Origin: an uncultured Pseudomonadota bacterium
Lineage (GTDB): Bacteria; Bdellovibrionota_B; Oligoflexia; Oligoflexales; CAIYRB01
DNA: 64,000 nt
NCBI GenBank assembly: GCA_903928445.1
Contig: CAIYRB010000145.1
Span: 62,001-126,000 of the forward strand
Direction of reading: 5' to 3'
The notes under the pieces were generated by a model that was not told the DNA's origin, did not search any database, and worked only from the letters and a program-made list of their open reading frames with translations. The translations under genes were made by a program, and so were the position numbers. Position 1 is the stretch's first letter. Each line of letters begins with the position of its first letter. This document shows, one piece after another, positions 47,039 to 56,700 of the stretch.

Positions 47039-47731
47039 ATGTTTAAGTCTTTGCGTGTGTGTGCCGGTGCGGCGTTTCTGCTCGCTCTTAGCGTCGTTAG
47101 CGGGTTCTTCGGGTTCGCTCCGGTCGCCCAGGCAGGAATCTACATCACCGGCTCCTACGGTATGGATTCGACCAATGTGCCGCTTGAGGTCACCAACACG
47201 CAGTCTGCGAGCGCCTCGGTGGACGTCGATATCTTTAGCTTTCTGCGTGTCGGCGTCAGCTACGGACTCGAGACCTCTTACTCCCTCGGCTACCGGGCGA
47301 GGGCTGCTAGCGCGGCGGATCCCAGTGCTCCAGTAGTGCCCGTGGCCTCGGCGCAAATCGCCAATCCTTGCCCGAGCGAAACGAGCTGCACCAAGGTTGT
47401 GTCCAACTCGAAAGTGATTCAGAAGGGTGCCGGCCTGACATTGATCCTTTGGCATGGCGATATGGTGATGCCCTATGTTATGGCTGGGGCCCTGATTAAA
47501 ACCTATGTCTTTAAATCGACGCAAGACGGCGTCCTGGTCCAGGATCTTGAGGAAAAAAAGGGCGAGGTGGTGCCAAACGTCGGCGCCGGCATCGGCTTTC
47601 GTTTGAGCAAGGACTTCTCTTTGAAGGCCAGCATCACGGCCTCTCCTGGCAAGGTGTTGCGGCCTGGCGACACGCAGCTAAAGGTGATCTGGGATAGAAA
47701 GACCGCTTTTGGTCTGAGTTACCAAATCTAG
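47039..47731 (+). CDS. Outer-membrane beta-barrel protein
   Basis: About 230 residues from ATG 47039 (GAGG at 9 nt; the track's longer start is not needed). A signal peptide ends around QAG. Alternating hydrophobic strands (GIYITGSYGM, FLRVGVSYGLETSYSLGY, GAGIGFRLSKDFSLKASI) end in a C-terminal aromatic-type strand FGLSYQI, as expected for BAM-inserted barrels. A Cys pair sits in one predicted loop. Probably eight to ten strands. It is near the TPR envelope operon, and small barrels accompany Glt-type machines, but a general porin-like role is equally possible. Confidence 0.78.
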   Translation: MFKSLRVCAGAAFLLALSVVSGFFGFAPVAQAGIYITGSYGMDSTNVPLEVTNTQSASASVDVDIFSFLRVGVSYGLETSYSLGYRARAASAADPSAPVVPVASAQIANPCPSETSCTKVVSNSKVIQKGAGLTLILWHGDMVMPYVMAGALIKTYVFKSTQDGVLVQDLEEKKGEVVPNVGAGIGFRLSKDFSLKASITASPGKVLRPGDTQLKVIWDRKTAFGLSYQI

Positions 47732-47767
47732 CTGCGCTCGGCCCTGCTCAACTGAGCACACCAATTG

Positions 47768-47805
47768 CCGATAGACCCTCTGAGATCCCAGCTGTGGGTG
47801 ATCGG
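47768..47805. promoter_or_regulatory. Possible hairpin before the TPR/cNMP gene
   Basis: CCGAT..ACCC pairs with GGGT.ATCGG around a 17-nt loop, and the 3' arm abuts the GGGG ribosome site of the TTG-started gene at 47814. It could be a terminator of the barrel gene (TATCTTTT follows) or a structure hiding the ribosome site. Imperfect. Confidence 0.3.
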
Positions 47806-47813
47806 GGTATCTT

Positions 47814-49631
47814 TTGCTAATCAACTATAAAATTTGGGTCGCATTGGTCATCGCGTTGTTCTGCTTTGTCGGGGCGATGTGGCAGATTGCTAACGTCCGT
47901 GGCATCCGTGCGCGTGGGCGCCGGCGCAATAGTTCTCCCGATGAAAAAGCGCGCAGCCGGGCGCAAAGGTCAAGCGATGTAAAAAACCTTACGCGCCAGG
48001 AGCAAAAGCTGCTGGCAGAGTCTAAGCACATGCTTGCTCTTGGCAAAATTATCCCGGCGGCGCGCATTCTCGAGCAATTAAATATGCCTAGGGAAGCGAT
48101 TCAGATGCTTGAGGACAATGGCCTTATCCACGATGCCGCAGGTATTCTCATGCGTATGCAGCGCAGCAATCGTGCTGGCGTGATCTACGCTCGGCACGGT
48201 ATGTGGGAGCAGGCTGCGCAGTGCTTTAAGATGGCCAATATGCCTTTGGAAGTTGCTAAGTGCTCACGCGAACAAGGGCAGATGGAGATTGCCGGCGAGT
48301 ACTATGAGATGGCCAATCGCTGGGCCGAGGCGGCTGACTGTTTCGAGCATGCCGGGAGCTTTCGCCGGGCCGCGAAGCTGTTTGGTCAGGCGGAATTGCC
48401 ACAGCGCCAAATCACCATGTATCAGAAGCTGGCGTCGTCTGGGGCGCCACTGCACACGATCGATCTCGACGATCATGAAATGCAGCAGATCGTCGATTAT
48501 CTTTGTAAAGATCCTGTTGATTTGAACCTGGCTGCGGTGCTTGGCCGGCGTGGCCGACTGCCTGAGGTCATCTTGCGTCTAGCTACACAGAGCAAGTATC
48601 GCGAAGCCGCGGATTATTTAAAGCATTCAGCCGCCGATCTTGGCCCACAGTTGATCGCAGCCGTAAACTATCAGGATGCTAGCGCGCCGGCACTGGCGGA
48701 ACTGTTTACTTCAGTCGCCAAATATGGCTATGCTGGCATGGTCTACGAACGGCTTAATGCCTTCGATCGTGCCGCTCTAGCCTTTGAGAAGGCCGATGAC
48801 CTGGCCCGGGCCGCCTACTGCTACGAGCGTGCTGGTCGCACGGCAGAAGCACAGATGCTGCGAAACAAAGGTAAGCCCGCGACTCTGCCGCAGGTTAAGA
48901 GCGCACCAGGAAGGGCCCCTAGCTTCTCGCTAGAAGATTCAAGCTTGGGCGCAGGCGACGACGGCGAAAAAACGATCGCTATCGGTGCTCCCGTGGAGCC
49001 AATGAATGGGATTGGATCAGGCGCTGCGGCTGAAACGGCTACCGAGGCTCATGCCTTACCTCCCAAAGCAGCCTTTGAGTTGATGAAGTCTTCAAGCGAG
49101 TCCGTAGTTAAGGCAGCCCCAATTCAAGTAGCGGCTGCGGCGCAGGATAATCCGCCACCACTTGTTGCTTCGCCGCGTGCAGATGTTGGTGTAAATTCCT
49201 TAAGCAAAGTCGCATTTTGTGCCGATCTCGATGCCGCGCAACGAGACAAATTATGGGCGATCAGCACGATGTTGAATTTTAGTACTGACGACACCGTCTT
49301 GACCTATGACGGCGACCCACGCGGTATCTATATCATCCTCCAGGGTTCGGTGAGCTGCTACCGCAAGGCCGGTGGCAAGGAGCTCTATGTGGATCAAATG
49401 GGGGCTTTCGAGTGCTTTGGTGAATTGTGGTTGCTGGCGGATCAGCCCACGGCGGTGCGCTTTGTCGCCACGAAGCCGACGGAAATCTGTTTGATCGAGC
49501 GTACTGCCTTTATTAACTTGTTGGATAATGATGGTGCGGTTGCGCGCAAACTGTACAAAAGATTTACAATGCGACTTCTTAACCGACTGCTAAAGGCCGA
49601 TAATCCGAATAAATCCGGGCTGGCATCCTGA
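47814..49631 (+). CDS. Membrane-anchored TPR protein with cyclic-nucleotide-binding-like domain
   Basis: A 605-residue protein starting at TTG 47814. Residues ~6-24 form one membrane helix (IWVALVIALFCFVGAMWQI), then a basic linker, then TPR-like hairpins with repeated AAxCFxxAxMPxEAAK-type units (AAQCFKMANMPLEVAKCS) to ~355, an unordered linker, and a cNMP-binding-like beta roll (~465-600) with FGELWLLADQPTAVRFVAT. The Gly-Glu of the phosphate cassette is present but the Arg normally after Pro is Thr, so ligand binding is uncertain. No output domain. Paralogue of the 20657-22120 protein, which lacks the membrane helix and sits with an HD-GYP gene. Confidence 0.82.
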   Translation: MLINYKIWVALVIALFCFVGAMWQIANVRGIRARGRRRNSSPDEKARSRAQRSSDVKNLTRQEQKLLAESKHMLALGKIIPAARILEQLNMPREAIQMLEDNGLIHDAAGILMRMQRSNRAGVIYARHGMWEQAAQCFKMANMPLEVAKCSREQGQMEIAGEYYEMANRWAEAADCFEHAGSFRRAAKLFGQAELPQRQITMYQKLASSGAPLHTIDLDDHEMQQIVDYLCKDPVDLNLAAVLGRRGRLPEVILRLATQSKYREAADYLKHSAADLGPQLIAAVNYQDASAPALAELFTSVAKYGYAGMVYERLNAFDRAALAFEKADDLARAAYCYERAGRTAEAQMLRNKGKPATLPQVKSAPGRAPSFSLEDSSLGAGDDGEKTIAIGAPVEPMNGIGSGAAAETATEAHALPPKAAFELMKSSSESVVKAAPIQVAAAAQDNPPPLVASPRADVGVNSLSKVAFCADLDAAQRDKLWAISTMLNFSTDDTVLTYDGDPRGIYIILQGSVSCYRKAGGKELYVDQMGAFECFGELWLLADQPTAVRFVATKPTEICLIERTAFINLLDNDGAVARKLYKRFTMRLLNRLLKADNPNKSGLAS

Positions 49632-49650
49632 CGTCGCGCGAAACCTTAGT

Positions 49651-49666
49651 TGGCATATAACCTGCA
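49651..49666 (+). promoter_or_regulatory. Sigma-54-like promoter
   Basis: TGGCATATAACCTGCA matches the -24/-12 pattern (TGGCAC N5 TTGCA) with GG and GC 10 nt apart. It lies 65 nt before a small Cys-containing protein gene. No enhancer-binding site was looked for successfully. Confidence 0.45.
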
Positions 49667-49730
49667 TCATGTTCTTCATTGACGTGATGGATGCGCTGCC
49701 ACAAGCTCAAGCTGACCTAGGAGAATCCCG

Positions 49731-49952
49731 ATGAACTTGATCTGCTTTACCCACTCCGATTATACCGGTAGCGAAAACCCTGTTTTAAGCTGCAAAACCT
49801 GCTGCCAGATCTTTTTGGCGGCGCTGAAGGTGCATCAGGCGAAGAAGCAGGAAGCGCAAAAGGATCAGCGCGAATGGATGCTGGAAAAGGTGTACCAAGC
49901 GCGCAAAGCGGTTTCGGCCTCGGCACCGCGTACGGCCGCTCAGCCAAAATAG
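49731..49952 (+). CDS. Small Cys-rich conserved-looking protein
   Basis: A 73-residue cytosolic protein with AGGAG 8 nt before the ATG. The N-terminal half carries CxxxCxxC-like spacing (LSCKTCCQIF) plus Cys5, compatible with a small metal site; the C-terminal half is a charged helix (EAQKDQREWMLEKVYQARK). Preceded by a sigma-54-like promoter. No family was recognised; the strong ribosome site and codon use support a real gene. Confidence 0.65.
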   Translation: MNLICFTHSDYTGSENPVLSCKTCCQIFLAALKVHQAKKQEAQKDQREWMLEKVYQARKAVSASAPRTAAQPK

Positions 49953-50058
49953 GCTGCAAGGCTCTGAACTGGATAAGAAATTTAGGCGGGGGCTAGAATT
50001 ACGGCGCGGCTTCGTTTACTGTGCAAATGCATTGTATTCAAAGTATCTGGAGGTTTTT

Positions 50059-51105
50059 ATGATTCCTTCTCGTGGTTACGCAGCCTTAAGTGCCAAAAGT
50101 CCGTTGGCCCCGTTTAAATTCGAACGCCGAGATCCCTTGGCTCATGACGTGGTGATCGAGATCAGCCACTGTGGCGTTTGTCATTCCGATGTGCATCAAG
50201 TCAGAGACGAGTGGGGCGGGTCGATGTTCCCGATGGTCCCCGGCCATGAGATCGTTGGCAAAGTCATTCGGGTTGGCAGCAAGGTATCGCGCTTTAAAGT
50301 CGGTGACCTCGCGGGAGTTGGTTGTTTGGTCGATGCCTGTCGTGAGTGTGAGTCGTGCAAGGCGGGACTGGAGCAGTACTGCGAAAAGGGCTGGGTTGGA
50401 ACCTATAACAGCCTTGAGCGCGACGGTAAGACCGTGACGCAAGGTGGTTATTCCAACGCCATCGTCGTCGATGAGAAGTTCACTTTGCAGATTCCTAGCA
50501 ACCTTGATCTGTCACGTGTTGCGCCGCTGCTTTGCGCTGGCATCACCACCTACTCGCCGCTGAAGCACTGGAAGGTCGGCAAAGGCCATAAAGTCGGCGT
50601 CGTCGGTCTAGGCGGCCTCGGGCACATGGCGGTCAAGTTTGCCAAGGCATTTGGTGCTGAAGTGACGGTGTTCACCACTTCGGAAAGCAAACGGCAAGAT
50701 GCCTTGCGCCTGGGCGCCCATCACGTCGTCTTGTCGAAAGATGCGGCCCAAATGCAGGCTCAGGCCAGCGTGTTTGACTTTATTCTCAACACGGTGTCGG
50801 CGCCGCATGACCTGAATCCCTATATGGCGGCCTTAAAGCTCGACGGCACCATGTGCTTGGTCGGAGTGCCAGATAAAGATCCGAGCATTGCCGGCTTTAA
50901 CCTGATCTTCAAGCGTCGCTCACTGGCTGGCTCGCTCATTGGTGGCTTGCCGGAAACACAGGAGATGCTTGATTTCTGCGCCAAGCACGAGATCTTGTCG
51001 GACATTGAGCTCATCGATATCGCCGCCGTCAATGGCGCCTACGAGCGGATGATCAAAGGCGACGTCAAGTACCGCTTTGTCATCGATATGAAGACTCTCG
51101 CCTAA
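50059..51105 (+). CDS. Zinc-dependent NAD(P) alcohol/aldehyde dehydrogenase (YahK/CAD-like)
   Basis: About 348 residues from ATG 50059 (GGAGG). Medium-chain dehydrogenase/reductase: catalytic zinc site HCGVCHSDVH and PGHEIVGKV, structural zinc loop with four Cys (CRECESCKAGLEQYC), and a Rossmann domain with VGLGGLGHMAVKFAKAFGAEV. Sequence style is that of the broad-specificity cinnamyl-alcohol dehydrogenase group (YahK, AdhA), which reduce aldehydes with NADPH. It ends at a clear bidirectional terminator. Confidence 0.93.
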   Translation: MIPSRGYAALSAKSPLAPFKFERRDPLAHDVVIEISHCGVCHSDVHQVRDEWGGSMFPMVPGHEIVGKVIRVGSKVSRFKVGDLAGVGCLVDACRECESCKAGLEQYCEKGWVGTYNSLERDGKTVTQGGYSNAIVVDEKFTLQIPSNLDLSRVAPLLCAGITTYSPLKHWKVGKGHKVGVVGLGGLGHMAVKFAKAFGAEVTVFTTSESKRQDALRLGAHHVVLSKDAAQMQAQASVFDFILNTVSAPHDLNPYMAALKLDGTMCLVGVPDKDPSIAGFNLIFKRRSLAGSLIGGLPETQEMLDFCAKHEILSDIELIDIAAVNGAYERMIKGDVKYRFVIDMKTLA

Positions 51106-51127
51106 GGGCCTCTAGACTGACAAAAAG

Positions 51128-51160
51128 AAGCCCTGGAGGGTGCTAAGTCCAGGGCTTTTT
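51128..51160. terminator. Bidirectional terminator between ADH and thiolase genes
   Basis: AAGCCCTGGA pairs with TCCAGGGCTT around a 10-nt loop, with a T-run on the + strand and the complementary TTCTTTTTG on the minus strand. Both flanking genes converge on it. Confidence 0.85.
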
Positions 51161-51218
51161 CGCGGCCGTTGCCGCGACGTTTCAAGTGCGGCGCCAGGCG
51201 AAAAATGCTCACAAAATG

Positions 51219-52394
51219 TTAAAGCAGCTCGATGATCACCGCGCTGGCTTCGCCGCCGCCGATGCACAGCGTTGCCAGACCGCGTTTTTTACCCGCGGCC
51301 TTCAGGGCGTGGATCAAGGTGACCAAGACGCGCGTGCCGCTGGCACCGATGGGGTGACCGAGGGCGATGGCACCACCATGGACGTTGACCTTTGCCGGGT
51401 CCAATTTGAGGTCTTTGATCGCCGCCATTGGCACGACGGCAAAGGCCTCGTTGATTTCGAATAGGTCGATATCGCTGGTCTGAAGCTTTGCCTTGGTGAG
51501 AACCTTGCGGATGCACTCAACCGGCGCCGTGGTAAACCACTCGGGAGCTTGCGCATGCGACGCTTGTGCGACGATTTTGGCCACGCCTTTGATGCCCTGA
51601 GCTTTGGCGGCGGAGGCGCTCATCAACACGGTCAGCGCCGCTCCATCGTTGAGCGAGGAGGCGTTTCCCGCGGTGACCGAACCATCCTTTTCGAAGGCCG
51701 CCTTGAGCGTGGTCAGGCGGGCCAGGTCGATGGAGTGCGGTTGCTCGTCTTGATCGACCCGGACTGGGCCCTTTTTACCGGGGATGTCCACGGGGAGGAT
51801 TTCGCGGCTAAAGTGCTGACTGGCGATGGCCTGGCGGGCCCCTTCATAGCTTTTGAGCGCAAACTGGTCCTGCTCCTCGCGGCTGAAATGGTACTCCCTG
51901 GCGCACTGGTCGCCAAATTGCCCCATAGCTTTTTGTTGGTAGGGGTCCCAGAGGCCGTCTAGCTGCATGTGGTCTTTCAGTTCGACCGAGCCGAATTTGA
52001 AGCCGCCGCGGCTGCCAGGTAGCAGGTGGGGGGCCTGACTCATGCTCTCCATGCCACCGGCAAAGATGACGTTGGCATCGCCGCTACGGATGGCCTGATC
52101 AGCCAGCATGACGGCCTTTAGGCCACTGCCGCAGACGCGGTTGATGGTCGTGGCGCAGACGGACTTTGGCAAGCCACCGTGCAAGGCGACTTGCCGGGCT
52201 GGAGCTTGGCCGACGCCTGCTGGGAGGACGCAACCCATGATGATTTCGTCGACCGAGTCGGGCTTCACCCCCGTGGTATTTAAGGCATCTTTTACTAATG
52301 GGGCAGCGAGTTGCGGGGCGCTGGCGGCGGCTAGAGCCCCGCTCAATTTACCGATCGGGGTGCGCTTGGCGTAAACAATCAGCGTTTCGGACAT
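51219..52394 (-). CDS. Acetyl-CoA C-acyltransferase (thiolase)
   Basis: A 391-residue cytosolic thiolase that condenses two acetyl-CoA or cleaves acetoacetyl-CoA/3-ketoacyl-CoA. Nucleophilic Cys in NRVCGSGLKAV, GGMESMSQAP loop, NVHGGAIALGHPIGASG with the catalytic His, and CIGGGEASA with the second Cys are all present. Length matches the biosynthetic AtoB/PhaA class. AAAGGAG precedes the ATG. It is divergent from carA and shares the terminator with the dehydrogenase gene. There is no neighbouring hydroxyacyl-CoA dehydrogenase, so the pathway (fatty acids, ketone bodies, mevalonate or polyhydroxybutyrate) cannot be settled. Confidence 0.95.
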   Translation of the reverse strand: MSETLIVYAKRTPIGKLSGALAAASAPQLAAPLVKDALNTTGVKPDSVDEIIMGCVLPAGVGQAPARQVALHGGLPKSVCATTINRVCGSGLKAVMLADQAIRSGDANVIFAGGMESMSQAPHLLPGSRGGFKFGSVELKDHMQLDGLWDPYQQKAMGQFGDQCAREYHFSREEQDQFALKSYEGARQAIASQHFSREILPVDIPGKKGPVRVDQDEQPHSIDLARLTTLKAAFEKDGSVTAGNASSLNDGAALTVLMSASAAKAQGIKGVAKIVAQASHAQAPEWFTTAPVECIRKVLTKAKLQTSDIDLFEINEAFAVVPMAAIKDLKLDPAKVNVHGGAIALGHPIGASGTRVLVTLIHALKAAGKKRGLATLCIGGGEASAVIIELL

Positions 52395-52593
52395 CGCATA
52401 TCTCCTTTGGGCCCTTGGGACTGGTCGGTGCCCTTCCTTGATAGAGCACCCAAGCCGCCGAATAAAGCGCTAAATAAGCCGGCCAAGGGTGACATTTTCC
52501 TAGCCCCTGGCGGCGCTGGTGCGCTATATCTTCGTGCCAATCCGTTTTCAGGTGCCCAAGGTCCTCGCGGCCCAGTATGAGGAAACCCCCAGC

Positions 52594-53751
52594 ATGTCTT
52601 TTCGTGGGTCTCAAAGTCGGCAAAAATGCACGCTCATGCTGTCCGATGGCCATCGCTTTAGCGGTGAGTTGATTGGAGCGCCGCTGCGGTCGAGCGGGCA
52701 AATGGTCTTCACGACCGGCATGGTCGGCTACAGCGAAGCGATGACGGATCCGTCGTACTTCGGTCAGATCTTAGTGTTTACCTATCCCTTGATCGGTAAC
52801 TACGGCATCCCGTCGCTTCCGAACGCGACGGACAGCAGCATGCCGCGGGGCTTTGAGAGTGGTCAAGTGCACGCTGCCGCGGTGATCTTGACGCTCGACA
52901 GCCAGGAGGCTTTCCACTGGAATAGCTGCCAGTCGCTTGATTCCTGGCTGGCGCAGCAGGGCGTGCCGGGCATCGTCGGACTGGACACTCGCCACCTGGT
53001 GCATTTGATCCGGCAAACGCCGAATCTGCTCGGGCAAGTCGTGCCGGCTGAGCCCACCGGTGTGCGCCCTTTCGGACCGCAGCTGACACCACTCGTGCAA
53101 GAAGGCTATTTTGATCCAGGTGCACACGAGATCATGCACATGGTATCCACGGCCGAGCGGCGCTTGCTCGGCAAAGGCCGGACGCGGATCGGTTTAGTCG
53201 ACTGCGGCGTGAAGTGGAATATCGTGCGCCAGCTGGTCCAGCACGGTTGTGAGGTGGAGCTTCTGCCTTGGGATACCGATCTTAAGTCGGTCGATTGCAA
53301 CGGCTGGCTGTTTAGCAACGGCCCTGGGGATCCGACCAAGACCGGCAGGCTGCGCTACCAATTGGCCGAGCTACTGCACGGCGAACGACCGATCCTTGGT
53401 ATCTGCCTGGGCCATCAGATCCTCGCCTTGGCCGCCGGTGCGACCACCTCTCGCATGCAGTATGGTCACCGCAGTCACAACCAGCCGGTCTATCAGGTGG
53501 GCACGCGGCGTGGGGCCATCACCAGTCAAAACCACGGCTATATTGTCGATGATGCGTCCTTACCAAGCGATTGGGAGGCCTGGTTTCGCAATGCCAACGA
53601 TCAGACGATCGAGGGTATTCGCCACAAGACCAAGCCGTTTCGCAGTGTTCAGTTTCATCCCGAAGCCGCTGGCGGCCCCAGAGACACCGGCTGGATCCTC
53701 GATCAATTCGTCACTGAGGTGCAGTCGCTATGCCCATCCGCTTCGAATTAA
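52594..53751 (+). CDS. carA: Carbamoyl-phosphate synthase small subunit
   Basis: About 385 residues from ATG 52594 (GAGGAA at 9 nt). It hydrolyses glutamine to supply ammonia to CarB for arginine and pyrimidine synthesis. The N-terminal CPSase domain shows TTGMVGYSEAMTDPSY and FTYPLIGNYG; the glutamine amidotransferase domain has the nucleophile in GICLGHQILALAAG and the His/Glu pair in QFHPEAAGG. It overlaps carB by 22 nt, ensuring paired translation. Confidence 0.96.
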   Translation: MSFRGSQSRQKCTLMLSDGHRFSGELIGAPLRSSGQMVFTTGMVGYSEAMTDPSYFGQILVFTYPLIGNYGIPSLPNATDSSMPRGFESGQVHAAAVILTLDSQEAFHWNSCQSLDSWLAQQGVPGIVGLDTRHLVHLIRQTPNLLGQVVPAEPTGVRPFGPQLTPLVQEGYFDPGAHEIMHMVSTAERRLLGKGRTRIGLVDCGVKWNIVRQLVQHGCEVELLPWDTDLKSVDCNGWLFSNGPGDPTKTGRLRYQLAELLHGERPILGICLGHQILALAAGATTSRMQYGHRSHNQPVYQVGTRRGAITSQNHGYIVDDASLPSDWEAWFRNANDQTIEGIRHKTKPFRSVQFHPEAAGGPRDTGWILDQFVTEVQSLCPSASN

Positions 53752-56700
53752 AAGTACTCGGCAGGGCGCCGAAGATTTTACTCCTGGGCTCCGGCGGCTT
53801 GTCGATCGGACAGGCTGGTGAATTCGACTACTCGGGAACGCAAGCGGTTAAAGCCCTGGTCGAAGAGGGCTGTGAGGTCATCCTCATCAATCCGAACATT
53901 GCGACCGTGCAGACAAACCCCGACGAAAACGTCAAAGTCTACCTCTACCCAGTCGAGCCCGAATGGGTTGCTAAAGTCATCGCCGAAGAGCGCCCCGACG
54001 CGATCGTCGCCGGTTTTGGCGGGCAAACCGCCCTCAACTGCATGATCGCCCTGCACGACCAGGGAACCCTCGCGAAATACAATGTGCTCAATCTCGGCAC
54101 CTCGGTGGCAACGCTGAAAATGACCGAGGACCGCGACTTGTTCGCGCAGAAGATGCGCGAGATCGAAATCCCGGTGCCAGCGAGCCACGCCGTAACGACC
54201 TTGGCAGCGGCCAAAGCCGCGGCGCAACAGATCGGCTATCCCGTCATCGTCCGCGCCGCCTATGCCCTAGGTGGCCTTGGCTCCGGATTTGCCAGCAGCG
54301 ACGCCGAACTTGCCGCACTCGTCGAAACCGCCTTAGCCAATTCGCCCCAAGTCCTGGTCGAGAAGTCGCTGAAGGGTTGGAAGGAGGTCGAGTATGAGGT
54401 CATGCGCGACGGTGAAGGTAACATCATCACCATCTGCAACATGGAAAACTTCGATCCCCTCGGCATCCATACCGGCGACTCCATCGTCGTGTGTCCAAGC
54501 CAGACCCTGTCCGACGACGAGTACCAGATCCTGCGCAATGCCGCACAAAAGATCGTTGACGCCTGTGCCATCGTCGGTGAATGCAACGTTCAATATGCGT
54601 TAGACCCTTTTAGCCATCAGTTCTATGTCATCGAAATCAACGCGCGCTTATCGCGCTCGTCGGCTTTGGCGAGCAAAGCGTCGGGGTATCCCATCGCCTA
54701 CGTCGCCGCTAAGGTCGTCCTTGGCTACGACCTGTTGGAGCTGAAAAATCCGGTGACCGGCGTCACCTGTGCCTATTTTGAGCCAGCGCTCGACTACGTC
54801 ACGATTAAAGTACCGCGCTGGGATTTAGTGAAGTTTCGTGGTGCCTCCCGCCGCCTCGGGTCGACGATGAAGTCGGTCGGTGAGATCATGGCCATCGGCC
54901 GGAGCTTTCCCGAGGCGATTCAAAAAGCCGTGCGCATGGTGACGGAAAGCGGCTCAGGACTGAGCGCATTGCGTCTTGTTTCGCGTGCAGACCTCGACGG
55001 TGCCTTGGCCGAACCAACCGATACGCGCCTTTATGCCGTGCTGGATGCCTTGCGACAGGGCTGGGACATCGAGAAAATCCATGCCCTAACGGCGATCGAC
55101 CAATGGTTTTTGGCAAAGCTGCGCGATGTGATTCAGCTCGAACAAAAAGTCGAGGCACGTGCCGCGCAGACCCCTGCCGCTGCAAATGACGCTGGTTTTA
55201 TTCAGGCCGTGTTTGGTCCACTTGAAGAACGCGACTGGCGTCACCTGAAGGCCGCGGGTTTTGGCGACGAGCAGCTCGCCGGTTTGGCTTTGGCCAAGCA
55301 GCCGCTCGCCCCGGGAGCGGCCGCGGCAAAGCCGTCGGAAAAGCAGATGCAGGTCGCATCGCGCGGCATTAGGGAGCTGCGGCAAAAGCTCGGCGTCGTG
55401 CCGGTCGTGAAAAAGATCGACACCACGGCGGGCGAATATCCGTCCCCGTCTAACTACCTCTATATGTCCTACGTCGGCCAGCACAGCGACGTCCTGCCAG
55501 ACGATGGCAAAAAGTCGATCATCGTCCTCGGCAGCGGTGCCTATCGCATCGGCACCAGTGTCGAATTTGATTGGTGCGCCGTGAGCTGCAGCCGCGAGCT
55601 GCAAAAGGCAGGCTGGCGCAGCGTGATTATCAATTGCAATCCAGAGACCGTCTCGACGGATTATAATAGCTCCGACCGACTATACTTTGAGGAGATGACC
55701 CTCGAGCGGATTCTTGATATCGCCGAGCTCGAACACCCCGTCGGCACCATTGCCTGCATGGGCGGACAGCTACCAAACAAACTGGCATTGCCACTGGCCG
55801 CCATGGGCCTACGCCTGCTTGGTCACAGTCCCGAGACGATCGATATGGCGGAGGACCGCAGCTTGTTCTCCGCGTTGCTCGACAAGCTTGGCATCGATCA
55901 GCCGCGCTGGGTCGCCGCCAGAAGCGAGGCCGACGTTGAGCGCTTTATTGCCGAGGTCGGCTTTCCCGTCCTGATTCGGCCGAGCTATGTCTTGTCGGGT
56001 GCGGCCATGCGGGTGGCTTTTGATCAAGATTCCTTGCAAAAGTCATTGGCGCTGGCGGTCGATATCTCGGCCGACCACCCCGTGGTGATCTCCGAATTTG
56101 TCCTTGGCGCCCGTGAAATTGAACTCGACGGCGTCGCCAAAGACGGTGAGATCCTCACCGCGATCGTCAGCGAGCATGTCGAAAACGCCGGTGTTCATTC
56201 CGGTGATGCGACGATGGTCGTGCCGGCACAGCGCCTCTATGTCGAAACCGTGCGGCGAGTGCGCGGTGCGGCAAGGTTGATCGCTCGTGGCCTTAATCTA
56301 AATGGTCCATTCAACATCCAGTTTCTCGCCAAGCATAATCATATCAAAGTCATCGAGTGCAATGCCCGGGCCGCACGCTCCTTTCCCTTCGTGTCCAAGG
56401 TTGTGGGACTGAACTTGGCGGACGCCGCCACGGCCGTGGTTATCGGGGCGCAGCCGCGTTTGCTGCGGATTCCTGAAGACGATCTGCCGCATGTCGGGGT
56501 TAAGGCGCCGATGTTTAGCTTTACCCGCTTGGCTGGTGCCGACCCGGTTCTCGGCGTTGAAATGGCTTCCACCGGTGAGGTGGGTTGCATCGGCCGCAAT
56601 TTTGAAGAGGCTCTGCTGTTGTCGCTGGAGGCAGCGAAATGCCGTCGCCCACGCAAAGGGGTCTTAGTCTCGGCTGGACCCGAGCACGAAAAGGTCAAGT

